From positions 1 through 64,000 of the forward strand of contig NZ_OW485605.1 of assembly GCF_937425535.1 (NCBI RefSeq): 64,000 nt of DNA. The letters are read 5' to 3'. The position numbers and the translations under genes are program-made. Positions 24,464 through 31,840 of this stretch are shown here, piece after piece (the stretch's first letter is position 1; each line of letters opens with the position of its first letter). The DNA is from Rhodovastum atsumiense (GTDB taxonomy: Bacteria > Pseudomonadota > Alphaproteobacteria > Acetobacterales > Acetobacteraceae). The notes under the pieces were generated by a model. That model saw nothing but the letters and a program-made list of their open reading frames with translations. It was not told where the DNA came from and did not search any database.

Positions 24464-25794
24464 TGGGCAAGCGTTACCTCGACATCGACGTCCTGACCGC
24501 CGCCAAGGAGCGCATCGCCTGGACGTTCGACCGCTTCCCGGAACGGCTCTACGTGAGCTTCTCCGGCGGCAAGGACAGTACGGTCCTGATGCACCTGGCC
24601 TGCGCCGAGGCCCGCAGGCGCGGCCGCCGGATCGGGCTGCTCTTCATCGACTGGGAAGCCCAAATGGAGATGACGATCGCGCACGTCCGGCACATGCTGG
24701 CCGAGTACGCGGATTGTATCGAGCCGCACTGGATCTGCCTCCCGCTGCGGACCACTAATGCGTGCAGCCAGATCGAGCCGGAATGGGCGCCGTGGGATCC
24801 GGCCAAGCGCGACATTTGGGTTCGCGAGATGCCGCCCGAAGCGTTCCCGGCCGACCGGTTGCCTTTCTTCAAGCCGCACGACACGTTCGAGGAGTTCGTG
24901 CGCGATTTCGCCGTCTGGTATTCCGGCGGCAAGCCGACCGCTTGCCTCCTGGGCATCAGGGGCGACGAGGCGAGCACGCGCTACATGGACGTCGTCGACC
25001 GCGGCGGCCGGGACCGCATCGACCCCGACACGGGCGAGGTCGTCCGCATCGGTCACGAGCGCCTGGAAGGTCGGTCCTGGACGGTGAAGCTGAACCTGGG
25101 GACGGCGGACGCGCCGATCTACAACTGCTCGCCGATCTACGACTGGCGCACCGAGGATCTGTTCACCTACCTGGGCAAGTTCGGGCTGGCCTACAACCCG
25201 CTCTACGACATGATGCACAAGGCGGGCCTCAAGCTTTCGCAGATGCGCATCTGCGAGCCGTATGGCGACGAACAGAGGAAGGGCCTCTGGCTCTACCACA
25301 TCGTCGAGCCGGAGACCTGGCAGAAGGTGGTCAACCGTGTGGCTGGCGCCAACACCGGGGCGCTCTACAGCCGCGAGCGCGGGAACGTCGCCGGGGTCGG
25401 CAAGGTCCGCCTCCCGCCCAACATGCCGACCTGGAAGGCGTACGCCGAGTTCCTGCTCGACACGATGCCGCATGCCACGGCGGAGCACTACCGGAGCAAG
25501 ATCGCCACGTGGCTGCGCTACTACCAGCAGCACGGCTACCCCGACCTCAATATCCCCGACAGCAAGGACGGCGACACGGGGGTCAAGGACGTCGCCTCCT
25601 GGCGCCGCGTCTGCAAGTGCCTCATGCGCAACGATTATTGGTGCAAGACCATTGGATTCTCGCCAACGAAGACCCAGAGCTACGAGCGCTACCAGCGCAT
25701 CATGGCCAGGCGCCGCGAGGAGTGGGGCATCATGGCCAGCGGGGCTTCCTCCGAGGCAGCGTCAACAACTTTCTCGCATTCGGCGTGCGCATGA
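24463..25794 (+). CDS. ibrA: IbrA-like PP-loop enzyme (PAPS reductase family)
   Basis: 443 residues. PP-loop YVSFSGGKDSTVLMH at about 26-40, then LLFIDWEAQ, and a second conserved stretch AVWYSGGKPTACLLGIRGDEAS. YNCSPIYDWRTEDLFTYL (about 220) is the family's substrate-side motif. The C-terminal Cys motif of true PAPS reductases is missing, as in IbrA, DndC and phage relatives. These enzymes activate a substrate with ATP for sulfur or nucleotide chemistry; the substrate of IbrA is not known. It overlaps the XRE gene start to stop and lies just upstream of the GNAT-HTH-IbrB operon. Confidence 0.85.
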   Translation: MGKRYLDIDVLTAAKERIAWTFDRFPERLYVSFSGGKDSTVLMHLACAEARRRGRRIGLLFIDWEAQMEMTIAHVRHMLAEYADCIEPHWICLPLRTTNACSQIEPEWAPWDPAKRDIWVREMPPEAFPADRLPFFKPHDTFEEFVRDFAVWYSGGKPTACLLGIRGDEASTRYMDVVDRGGRDRIDPDTGEVVRIGHERLEGRSWTVKLNLGTADAPIYNCSPIYDWRTEDLFTYLGKFGLAYNPLYDMMHKAGLKLSQMRICEPYGDEQRKGLWLYHIVEPETWQKVVNRVAGANTGALYSRERGNVAGVGKVRLPPNMPTWKAYAEFLLDTMPHATAEHYRSKIATWLRYYQQHGYPDLNIPDSKDGDTGVKDVASWRRVCKCLMRNDYWCKTIGFSPTKTQSYERYQRIMARRREEWGIMASGASSEAASTTFSHSACA

Positions 25795-25797
25795 CGC

Positions 25798-25833
25798 TTG
25801 CCTTATGCGCAATAGTTCCTATATATTAGGAAC
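25798..25833 (+). promoter_or_regulatory. Promoter with palindromic operator GTTCCTA-N5-TAGGAAC
   Basis: TTGCCT (25798-25803) and TATATT (25822-25827) are 18 bases apart. The palindrome GTTCCTATATATTAGGAAC (25815-25833) contains the -10. A second small inverted repeat GCGCAT/ATGCGC (25787-25792, 25805-25810) flanks the -35. Same architecture as 541-577. Drives GNAT, HTH and IbrB. Confidence 0.7.
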
Positions 25834-25866
25834 ACAAGCCGACGCGAGGTCGGCACGGAGGGGAAG

Positions 25867-26328
25867 ATGACGAAGCACACCGAGACCGCCCTCACCTACG
25901 TGACGCTGACCCAGGCCGACGGCGCCGCCTTCTGGGTGAAGCTGGGCCCGCTCGCGACCGATGCGGCGGCCGTGAAGGAGATCGGCAGCCAGATCGTCAA
26001 CAACGAGCGCTACACCTGGGTGTTCGCCCTTGACGGCGACGAGGTCGTCGGCTGCGGCGCGTTCGTCGCGCCCAGGAAGTCGGGCGACCCGGCGTGGCTG
26101 GACTTCGGCTACGTGAAGCCATCGCACCGCTGGCAGGGGATCTGGAAGGAGCTGTTCGACCGCCGCATCGCGCTGGCGCGGTCGGCGGAGGTCACGCACC
26201 TGCGCGTCTGCACCCGCGTCCTGGCGCGCGCCCTCGAAGCCCGCGGGTTCGCCACGTACCAGCAGCGCGGCTCGTGGTCCTACATGGAGCGCGACCTGAC
26301 CGCAGCCCCAACGGCCAAGGCGGCCTGA
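25867..26328 (+). CDS. GNAT-type acetyltransferase
   Basis: 153 residues, ATG at 25867 after GGAGGGGAAG. Central pattern: WVFALDGDEVVGCGAFV (strands 2-4), WLDFGYVKPSHRWQGIWKELF as the acetyl-CoA loop (consensus Q/RxxGxG/A, here RWQGIW), then LRVCTRVLARALEARGF. This is a GNAT domain of about 140 residues. Small GNAT genes are common beside IbrA/IbrB pairs in phages. Target unknown. First gene of the operon, and its stop is 1 base from the next ATG. Confidence 0.75.
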   Translation: MTKHTETALTYVTLTQADGAAFWVKLGPLATDAAAVKEIGSQIVNNERYTWVFALDGDEVVGCGAFVAPRKSGDPAWLDFGYVKPSHRWQGIWKELFDRRIALARSAEVTHLRVCTRVLARALEARGFATYQQRGSWSYMERDLTAAPTAKAA

Positions 26329-26329
26329 C

Positions 26330-26605
26330 ATGTCGCTGGACCTCCTCAGGACCGCCGGAGAGGCGGCCTTCGGGGCGGACTGGCAGCGGCCGATGGCGCG
26401 CGCCCTGGGGCCGCTGCATCCGTCGGGCGCCAAGAAGGAACTCTCCGACAGGCTGGTGCGGATGTGGGTCGCCGGCGACCGCCCGGTTCCTGCCTGGGTG
26501 GCTGCGGCGCTCCCGGCGCTCCTCGAGGCCGAGGCTGCCGAACACGACCGCCAGGCCGCCTCGCTGCGGAAGTTGGCGGGCAAGATAAGGGGGAAGGCAT
26601 CGTGA
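26330..26605 (+). CDS. Small HTH-like protein, paralogue of the 1301 gene
   Basis: 91 residues. Shares with the 1301-1600 product the order AEWQR or ADWQR, ALGPLHP, SDRLVRMWVAGDRPVPAWV, ALPALLE, then a charged helix. The middle fits a compact helix-turn-helix. It lies second in its operon, as does its paralogue, and both operons have the same type of palindromic promoter. It is the best candidate for a repressor of the palindromes at 559 and 25815. Confidence 0.65.
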   Translation: MSLDLLRTAGEAAFGADWQRPMARALGPLHPSGAKKELSDRLVRMWVAGDRPVPAWVAAALPALLEAEAAEHDRQAASLRKLAGKIRGKAS

Positions 26606-27234
26606 GCACACAGGACATCGTCGCCCAGGCCAAGGCGCTCTTCGCCGAACTGGACGCCCTGCCGGACGACGCGCGCATGGACGCGGTCAACGAGATCCGG
26701 CTGGCGCTGCACGAACACTCGCCGATGCGGAGCGAGCCGGTAGATTGTGTCATCTGGGTCAGGCAGGACGCCGTTCACGCCAACGACTACAACCCGAACT
26801 CGGTCGCCCCGCCCGAGATGCGTCTCCTGCAGCTCTCTATCCAGGCGGACGGCTACACACAGCCAATCGTCGCCATGTCGGAGGAAGACGGCCGCTACGA
26901 AATCGTGGACGGCTTCCACCGCAACCGCGTCGGCCGCGAGGTCGGCGCCGTCCGGAAGCGCGTGAAAGGGCGGCTGCCGATCGCCGTCATCAACGCGGGC
27001 CGGACGTCGCGCGAGGATCGGATGGCCGCCACGATCAGGCACAACCGGGCACGCGGCAAGCACAGCGTCGACACGATGGCCGACATCGTTGTCGACCTCC
27101 ATCGGCGCGGCTGGGACCAGGAGAAGATCGGCAAGGAACTCGGCATGGACGCGGACGAGGTCCTGCGCCTCAGACAGACGACCGGGTTGGCGGCGGCGTT
27201 CGCCGACAGGGAGTTCTCGAAAGCCTGGGAATAG
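26602..27234 (+). CDS. ibrB: IbrB-like ParB/Srx-fold protein
   Basis: 210 residues, GTG start overlapping the upstream stop (GTGA). Residues about 48-125 match the ParB N-terminal domain: VRQDAVHANDYNPN, LQLSIQADGYTQPIV, YEIVDGFHRNRVGRE (ParB box II, normally GERRxRA, here DGFHRNRV), then RAARIRHNRARGKHS-like ATIRHNRARGKHSVD. The C-terminal part has a helix-turn-helix (QEKIGKELGMDADEVLRL). The product resembles IbrB, the usual partner of IbrA. Together they form a PP-loop plus ParB-domain module whose chemistry is not established. Confidence 0.85.
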   Translation: MSTQDIVAQAKALFAELDALPDDARMDAVNEIRLALHEHSPMRSEPVDCVIWVRQDAVHANDYNPNSVAPPEMRLLQLSIQADGYTQPIVAMSEEDGRYEIVDGFHRNRVGREVGAVRKRVKGRLPIAVINAGRTSREDRMAATIRHNRARGKHSVDTMADIVVDLHRRGWDQEKIGKELGMDADEVLRLRQTTGLAAAFADREFSKAWE

Positions 27235-27260
27235 TCGGCGGCTGAGCAGGGCGACCCGGA

Positions 27261-27288
27261 AGCGGGGCGGTCCCACGGCCGCCCCGCT
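27261..27288. terminator. Bidirectional terminator
   Basis: AGCGGGGCGG (27261-27270) pairs perfectly with CCGCCCCGCT (27279-27288). It sits between the convergent IbrB and 27294 genes. Confidence 0.75.
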
Positions 27289-27293
27289 TCGCG

Positions 27294-27887
27294 TCAGGCC
27301 GCCGTGCGTTCGGCGGCCGCCGCCATCGCCGCGGCGTTGATGTCCCAGCGCCGCAGCAGGGCCCTGGCGATGTCGGCCGGGTCTTCGGCGTACTCGGACG
27401 CCAGGTCGGCGGCGGCGTCCACGCCCTCCCACCAGCTCATGATGGAAGCGGCCGCCTCCGGACGGACGCCGACGGAGGACCGCTCCTCGAACGCCGTGGC
27501 GAGGTAGATGAGTCCGTCCGGCGACGGCTGCACCCAGGCCAGGCCGCAGCGGAGCCGGACCTTGGCGCCGACATTGGAGAGGATGGCGGCGATGTGCGTG
27601 AGGACCGTGCCCTCGGCCATGTGGTCCCACGCGTTGACGAACTGCCACGCCTCGTTCGCGGCCTCGTCGCACTCTCCGTCCTCGAGCATGGCGGCGATCT
27701 CGTCCCCGTCCGGCATCCCACACAGAACGAGCTGCTCGGCGACGGCATCGGTGACCGCCCACTCGGAGATGTGTCCGTGCGGGCCGACGGCGCGCAGCAT
27801 GTCGGTTCCCGTCCGCTCGATGCCAAACAGGCCAGAGGCGTCCATGACGGTCGTCGACAGCAGCTGTGGGATGATGGTCGTGGTCAT
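27294..27887 (-). CDS. Hypothetical protein, paralogue of the 27970 gene
   Basis: 197 residues, ATG at 27887. It shares with the 27970-28554 product an N-terminal motif TVMDASG-x-FG, a matching middle with AVGP-x-G, a CG(I/L)-rich strand, and a C-terminal helix ALLRRWD / AALARWD. The middle is acidic (EDGECDEAANEAW). No known family, no membrane segments. It is the last gene downstream of the type IV-B operon. The intergenic hairpin before it is duplicated in front of its paralogue, so the pair arose by duplication of gene plus leader. Confidence 0.65.
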   Translation of the reverse strand: MTTTIIPQLLSTTVMDASGLFGIERTGTDMLRAVGPHGHISEWAVTDAVAEQLVLCGMPDGDEIAAMLEDGECDEAANEAWQFVNAWDHMAEGTVLTHIAAILSNVGAKVRLRCGLAWVQPSPDGLIYLATAFEERSSVGVRPEAAASIMSWWEGVDAAADLASEYAEDPADIARALLRRWDINAAAMAAAAERTAA

Positions 27888-27916
27888 GGTTTGGTGTCCT
27901 TGGTGATGGTGATGGC

Positions 27917-27937
27917 GGCCGCGCTGCGGGGGCGGCC
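27917..27937 (-). repeat. Intergenic hairpin, copy 1
   Basis: GGCCGC-N9-GCGGCC. The 21-bp element is identical at 20 positions to the one at 28573-28593, and a looser copy lies at 33242-33261. Each lies just upstream of a minus-strand start codon. Possible processing site, attenuator or protein site. Confidence 0.55.
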
Positions 27938-27969
27938 ATTCCCTGTTGCCGGCGGCGAGCCGGATGGGG

Positions 27970-28554
27970 TCACGCGTCCGCAGCGAACGACAGCGGCGCG
28001 GTTTCGGAGTCCCACCGCGCCAGCGCGGCGCGGGCGACCTGTTCCGACTGGCGGCCGAACTCGGACGCCAGGCTTTCCAGGACATCGCTGGCATCCCAGC
28101 GGCATGCGATGGTCACGGCGGTCTCGGGGGTCGTGCCGTTTACCGACATCTCACCTGAGAACGCCGCGAGCCTCACGAACCCGTCGCGGCACGGCTGCAG
28201 CCGGAGCAGGTAGTCGGGCCGGGCCCCCTCGCAGGGCGAGGGATGCTCGAGGCCGAACAGGGGGAGCGAGTATCCGGCCAGGGCATCAATGATGCCGCAG
28301 ACCGAGAATTCGGCCTCCTCGTCCCAGACTTCGTCGAACATGCGCGCGTCGGAATCGGTGAGCCTGCCGATGCAGGTCGCCATGAGGTCGGCGGCGATGT
28401 CTCTGTTGACGCTCCACTTGGAGGAACGTCCGGTCGGCCCGACGGCGCAGACCGTTCCTGGTGTCGCGCAGCGCAGCCCGAAACTGCCAGACGCGTCCAT
28501 TACGGTATCGCCGACAGCTCCGGGCAGTCTGTTGATGGTGGTTTCCACTGGCAT
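27970..28554 (-). CDS. Hypothetical protein, paralogue of the 27294 gene
   Basis: 194 residues, ATG at 28554 with AAGGAAGAT upstream. Clearly related to the following gene (TVMDASGSFGLRC, AVGPTGRSSKW, LARWDSE). Several Cys are unshared with the paralogue (CATPGTVC, CRDGF, CRWDA). It lies 72 bases after cysH, with a hairpin in between, so it may be transcribed at reduced level from the type IV-B promoter. Function unknown. Confidence 0.65.
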   Translation of the reverse strand: MPVETTINRLPGAVGDTVMDASGSFGLRCATPGTVCAVGPTGRSSKWSVNRDIAADLMATCIGRLTDSDARMFDEVWDEEAEFSVCGIIDALAGYSLPLFGLEHPSPCEGARPDYLLRLQPCRDGFVRLAAFSGEMSVNGTTPETAVTIACRWDASDVLESLASEFGRQSEQVARAALARWDSETAPLSFAADA

Positions 28555-28572
28555 CTTCCTTTCTCGGCATGC

Positions 28573-28625
28573 GGCCGCGCTGCGAGGGCGGCCTGTCCGC
28601 TTTCCCGGCGTGCGCCGGGGGAAAG
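28573..28625 (-). promoter_or_regulatory. Two hairpins between cysH and the next gene
   Basis: An imperfect hairpin (CTTTCCCGGCG, 28600-28610, with GCCGGGGGAAAG, 28614-28625) begins at the cysH stop codon and lacks a T-run. GGCCGC-N9-GCGGCC at 28573-28593 follows. Together they may attenuate transcription into the paralogue pair. Confidence 0.5.
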
Positions 28626-29423
28626 TCACAGTTCCTGGGAAAGGCCGGGGTAGCGCTCGACGAGGGCGTGCCAGAGTTCCGGGTCGCGGAGCTGGATGCG
28701 CCTGGCCATACCGCGCGCCCAGACATTCGGCGCGAACCAGGCGTCGTCCGAGCGTTCCCAGACGCGGTCCTCCGCTTCGTCGTAGCGCGCGAGGTAGGGC
28801 AGCCCTCGGCCAAGGATTGCTGCCCAGACATCGCGCCCGCTCCAGTCGTGCAGCGGGCAGCATGTCCATCCGGGGCGGCTGGCGACGCGGTAGAGCCAGC
28901 CCTTGCGAGAGATGGTGATCGCGCGCGCCATCGATTCCTCGCGGCGCATGCCCATGATGATGCCCGTCCACCCCTGGCGCTCCTGGAACGCCGTGAGCTC
29001 GGCCTTGTAGGTCCGCTCCCACCAGCGAGCCGCCTCCGTGACGGCCTCCTGGCCGACAGCGCCAGGCGCGAAGAAGCGGTCAGCGCCCACGCGGTCGATG
29101 GCCTCCATCTCGGAGGCGACCTCGACCATGACGAACGGCAGCCCCCAGCGGACGGCGAGCGCGCACGCGTTCGCCGTCGGCTGCGGGTCGTAGTCGCCCC
29201 GGTAGGCGAAGTGGAACACCGGGCCCCTCCAGCCCGCCTCGACTGCGACGGCGAGCGCGGCGGTGCTGTCCTTGCCCCCGGAGCAGCCGACCGCCCACGT
29301 GCCCGGTGCGGCCGCCAGCGCCTCGCGGACGCGCCCGGCGGCGCGCTCGACCGCCCGCTTGTGGGCGGGCAGCCTGGCATGGAGGCGCGCGGCCTCCATG
29401 CTGAAGTCCTGGACGTAGCGCAT
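28626..29423 (-). CDS. cysH: CysH-like PP-loop enzyme of the type IV-B locus
   Basis: 265 residues, ATG at 29423, two bases after the upstream stop. The PP-loop reads VGCSGGKDSTAALAV (about 44-58), followed by FHFAYRGDYDPQPT, IIMGMRREES and WTCCPLHDWSGRDVWAAI, the substrate-side motif that matches YNCSPIYDW in the IbrA-like protein. The ECGLH-type Cys motif of PAPS reductases is absent. A cysH-like gene is the characteristic accessory gene of type IV-B CRISPR-Cas loci; its role there is unknown. It is the sixth gene of the operon starting at csf1. Confidence 0.85.
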   Translation of the reverse strand: MRYVQDFSMEAARLHARLPAHKRAVERAAGRVREALAAAPGTWAVGCSGGKDSTAALAVAVEAGWRGPVFHFAYRGDYDPQPTANACALAVRWGLPFVMVEVASEMEAIDRVGADRFFAPGAVGQEAVTEAARWWERTYKAELTAFQERQGWTGIIMGMRREESMARAITISRKGWLYRVASRPGWTCCPLHDWSGRDVWAAILGRGLPYLARYDEAEDRVWERSDDAWFAPNVWARGMARRIQLRDPELWHALVERYPGLSQEL

Positions 29424-29425
29424 CG

Positions 29426-29683
29426 TCAGCCCTCGAAGATGGTGGCGACGGCAGGCATGCCGCCCGGGTGCTCCGAGGGCACCACGAAGGCCCGGAAGCG
29501 GAAGGGCGCCCTGGTGCGGACCACCACCGTCACCCCATCGCGCTGCGGCTTCAGGCGCACGTCAGGCGACTCCAAGGACTTGATGATGGCCGCCAGCGCA
29601 TGGCGCTCCGGGAGCGGCGCGATGCGCTCCCGGAACCGCCGGACGGCATGCGGCGTGACGAAGTAGCCGCCGGCGATGCTCAT
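29426..29683 (-). CDS. 85-residue protein inside the type IV-B operon
   Basis: 85 residues, ATG overlapping the csf3 stop (ATGA). Pattern GGYFVTPHAVRRFRERIAP at 5-23, a conserved small-protein motif (YxVTxHAxxRFxER) seen in many phage genes, then an amphipathic helix and a beta hairpin with VTVVVRTRAPFRF. The shape is compatible with a small RNA-binding or RelE/BrnT-like protein, but this is not shown. Its place between csf3 and cysH with overlapping reading frames suggests a role in the same complex. It is not one of the standard type IV-B genes I know. Confidence 0.7.
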   Translation of the reverse strand: MSIAGGYFVTPHAVRRFRERIAPLPERHALAAIIKSLESPDVRLKPQRDGVTVVVRTRAPFRFRAFVVPSEHPGGMPAVATIFEG

Positions 29684-30387
29684 GCCGCCGCCCTCGCGCT
29701 TGCGGCGAGGGCCTCGAACGGGTCGGGCACCACGCACATGACGCTGTTTGCCGCGAGGTGCTTGGGCGGCCGGATAGCGTGCATCGCCCGCCGCCCGCGG
29801 ATGCCGTGCTCCTCTGCGTAGCCGATGGGAACCGGGCGTACGATCTCGCCCGCGAAGCCATCCCTGATCTCCCAGCGGCTGACCTGCCCCAGTCCGCGCG
29901 AATGGCCAGAGCCGACAGACGTCATCTGCGTTACCAAGCGCTCCACCTCCCTCGGGTCGCCGATGCACTTCCACGACACGCTGGCGCACGTGCTGACGAA
30001 GTGAGGCTTGCGGAGGTTCTTGTGCGGGCCCGTCGCCGTCTCGACCTTCCGGCCGTTGAACCAGCGCTCGGCGTCCACGCTGTTGAACCGCCGATGGAAG
30101 TACTTGTCGCGCTGGCCGAGGATCTCCGACGGCTCCGGCATCCCGGCTGCGTACCACCACAGGTCGCCGTGCATGACGACCTGCAGGGGCAACCCTTCGA
30201 CGGGCGCGAGGTCTAGGTTCGTGCCGAAGTCGGGGCCCAGGCGCTCCCGCATTGCCGCCCAGGCGAGCATGCCGTCGATGCTGGGGGACCACGCGTCGGC
30301 CGAGGCGTAGCCCGCGGGCGTGTAGGCGGTCACCGTCAGGGGGCGGAACGCCCCCTGGGTGACCTCGAGAGAGGTCAGGCTGCGCAC
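29680..30387 (-). CDS. csf3: Csf3 (Cas5-like) of type IV-B
   Basis: 235 residues from a GTG at 30387 with GGAGG upstream, overlapping csf2 by 13 bases. The N-terminal strand FRPLTVTAYTPAGYA, then SIDGMLAWAAMRERLG, LPLQVVMHGDLWWYAAGMP and a Gly-rich region GSGHSRGLGQVSRWEI (about 165-180) fit the Cas5/RAMP fold as seen in Csf3. It should hold the 5' handle of the guide RNA and contact Csf1. No catalytic residues are expected. Known alternative: another RAMP subfamily, but the order of neighbours makes Csf3 most likely. Confidence 0.8.
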   Translation of the reverse strand: MRSLTSLEVTQGAFRPLTVTAYTPAGYASADAWSPSIDGMLAWAAMRERLGPDFGTNLDLAPVEGLPLQVVMHGDLWWYAAGMPEPSEILGQRDKYFHRRFNSVDAERWFNGRKVETATGPHKNLRKPHFVSTCASVSWKCIGDPREVERLVTQMTSVGSGHSRGLGQVSRWEIRDGFAGEIVRPVPIGYAEEHGIRGRRAMHAIRPPKHLAANSVMCVVPDPFEALAASARAAA

Positions 30388-31301
30388 CCGAGCACCTCCT
30401 TCACCGCGTCGACGCTGGCCGCCAGGTGCGCCTCGTATTCGCCCATCACCTCCCGGGCGAACGGCGACAGGCGAACGCCGTCGTGCGGGCACACGCGCAC
30501 GAAGCCCTCATGCCGCTTGCCGTCGGCGACGAGCGCGTAGGCGAGCCTGACCAGCCCGTGCCCCTTGTTGTTTTGGCCGCCGATGAAGGGGCTGGCGCCG
30601 AAATCGTTCAGGGCGGCGACGAGGCAGCCGAGTTCCACGCGGCTGACATAGGCGCCGTGGATTTCGGTGCGCAGCTTCGCCCCGGGCGCCAGCAGCTCGG
30701 AGGTCATCCGCATCTGGTCGGCGACCCTCGTGTTCCTGGGCGCCTCGTCTCGCGCCAACCAGTCGGCGGTCCAGCCCAGCTTGCCGTCGTCCTTGCGCGA
30801 GAACTCCTTCTCCCACGTCAGGCTGCCGTAACGGATGACGGACGCCTCGGCGTGGTCCTCCTCCGGCAGGACTGGGATGGCCTCGCGGCACAGCGGGTAG
30901 CTGTTGGTCACCCGCAGCCGCCCTTGCAGGATCTCGGAGCCGACGCCGCCGCCCAGGAGCGCCAACATCGGCACGGTCGCCCGGATGCGACGGGCCGCCT
31001 CCAGGTCGACTCGCTTCTCGGCCATGTCCAGGCGGCCGCCGCTGAACAGGAGGTGGAACGCATCGCCGGGCAGGCGGCAGTCCAGGGCGGCGCACACGCG
31101 GCGCGCCATGATGTCGCGCAGCCCGCCGCGCCAGCCGTTACCCGAGTAGGAGAACACTTCCACCACGCTGCCGTCCGGCTGCACGATGATGTCCTGCGCC
31201 AGGTAGGCCGTCGTGCTGACGACCTCGCCGATGTGCGAGACGGGCGACAGGGCGGTGAAGTGGCCGGTCAGCTTGATGGTCTTGAGGACGTTGTTGGGCA
31301 C
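30375..31301 (-). CDS. csf2: Csf2 (Cas7-like backbone) of type IV-B
   Basis: 308 residues, GTG at 31301 with AAGGAG 7 bases upstream. It opens with LKTIKLTGHFTALSPVSHIGE and YSGNGWRGGLRDIMARR (about 49-65), the RAMP pattern of Csf2 (SGNxxRGxLR). LLGGGVGSEILQGRL, and later FGASPFIGGQNNKGHGLV near 265 (Gly-rich loop), complete the Cas7 signature. Cas7 subunits bind guide RNA repeatedly along the complex. With csf1, the cas11-like gene and csf3 in order on one strand it defines a type IV-B locus. Confidence 0.9.
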   Translation of the reverse strand: MPNNVLKTIKLTGHFTALSPVSHIGEVVSTTAYLAQDIIVQPDGSVVEVFSYSGNGWRGGLRDIMARRVCAALDCRLPGDAFHLLFSGGRLDMAEKRVDLEAARRIRATVPMLALLGGGVGSEILQGRLRVTNSYPLCREAIPVLPEEDHAEASVIRYGSLTWEKEFSRKDDGKLGWTADWLARDEAPRNTRVADQMRMTSELLAPGAKLRTEIHGAYVSRVELGCLVAALNDFGASPFIGGQNNKGHGLVRLAYALVADGKRHEGFVRVCPHDGVRLSPFAREVMGEYEAHLAASVDAVKEVLGCAA

Positions 31302-31339
31302 GTGTGGTCTCCTTGAAGGATGGGATGTCTGGTGAGAGG

Positions 31340-31810
31340 TCAGGCGGCCTCGAAGAGCTCCAGCTGGAACTCAGCTCCCTCATCGATGACGCCCTGCTTC
31401 CCGGCGGCCTTGGCGGCCTCACGGGCGACGCGCTCGCGCTCGAGGCGCTCCCGGACGAGCAGGACGCACAGCGACGTCTCGCGGTGCAGCACGCGCAGCA
31501 CGGCATGCGGGTCGGCGGGCGGGGCGTCGAGGATGGAGGTCAGCGATGCGAAGTCGCGCGTCGCCCCCTGTTCCTCTCCGGCTTCCCGGACCGGGCGGAG
31601 CACCTCGCACCCAAGGCGGGGCATCAGCCGCTCGATGAACGTGGGCAGGCTGTCGGCGCGCTTCGCGGCGGCCTTCACGAACCGCTCGATGCGCGACCAC
31701 ATGTCGAGGCTGACCTTGAGCCGCGCGACGTCGCGCGAGCGGTAGACGACGTAGATGAGCAAAGCGGCAACAGACGCGTCCGCCCGCTCGGTGTCGAAAC
31801 CGAGTGTCAT
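31340..31810 (-). CDS. cas11: Cas11-like small subunit
   Basis: 156 residues, ATG at 31810 after GGAGAG. Predicted all-helical and basic, with VASLLIYVVYRSRDVARLK-like ALLIYVVYRSRDVARLK (about 15-31), then WSRIERFVKAAAKRA and a Lys/Arg/Glu-rich C-terminus. There is no identifiable motif, which is normal for Cas11. The position between csf1 and csf2 is the one taken by cas11 in type IV-B. Assignment rests mainly on position and helicity. Confidence 0.65.
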   Translation of the reverse strand: MTLGFDTERADASVAALLIYVVYRSRDVARLKVSLDMWSRIERFVKAAAKRADSLPTFIERLMPRLGCEVLRPVREAGEEQGATRDFASLTSILDAPPADPHAVLRVLHRETSLCVLLVRERLERERVAREAAKAAGKQGVIDEGAEFQLELFEAA

Positions 31811-31840
31811 AAGGCTCTCCGATGTCGTGGATTGGGTGGT

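Noticed and set aside
24148-25533. Long open frame on the minus strand opposite the IbrA gene
   Set aside because: It is a shadow of a GC-rich gene; the translation lacks any known motif and the plus strand has the PP-loop.
24463-25794. DndC of a phosphorothioation system
   Set aside because: No dndB, dndD or dndE genes nearby and the protein matches IbrA in length and motifs.
25819-27939. 706-codon minus-strand frame opposite GNAT, HTH and IbrB
   Set aside because: Low-complexity Arg/His/Gly-rich translation, no ribosome site, and the plus-strand genes are recognisable.
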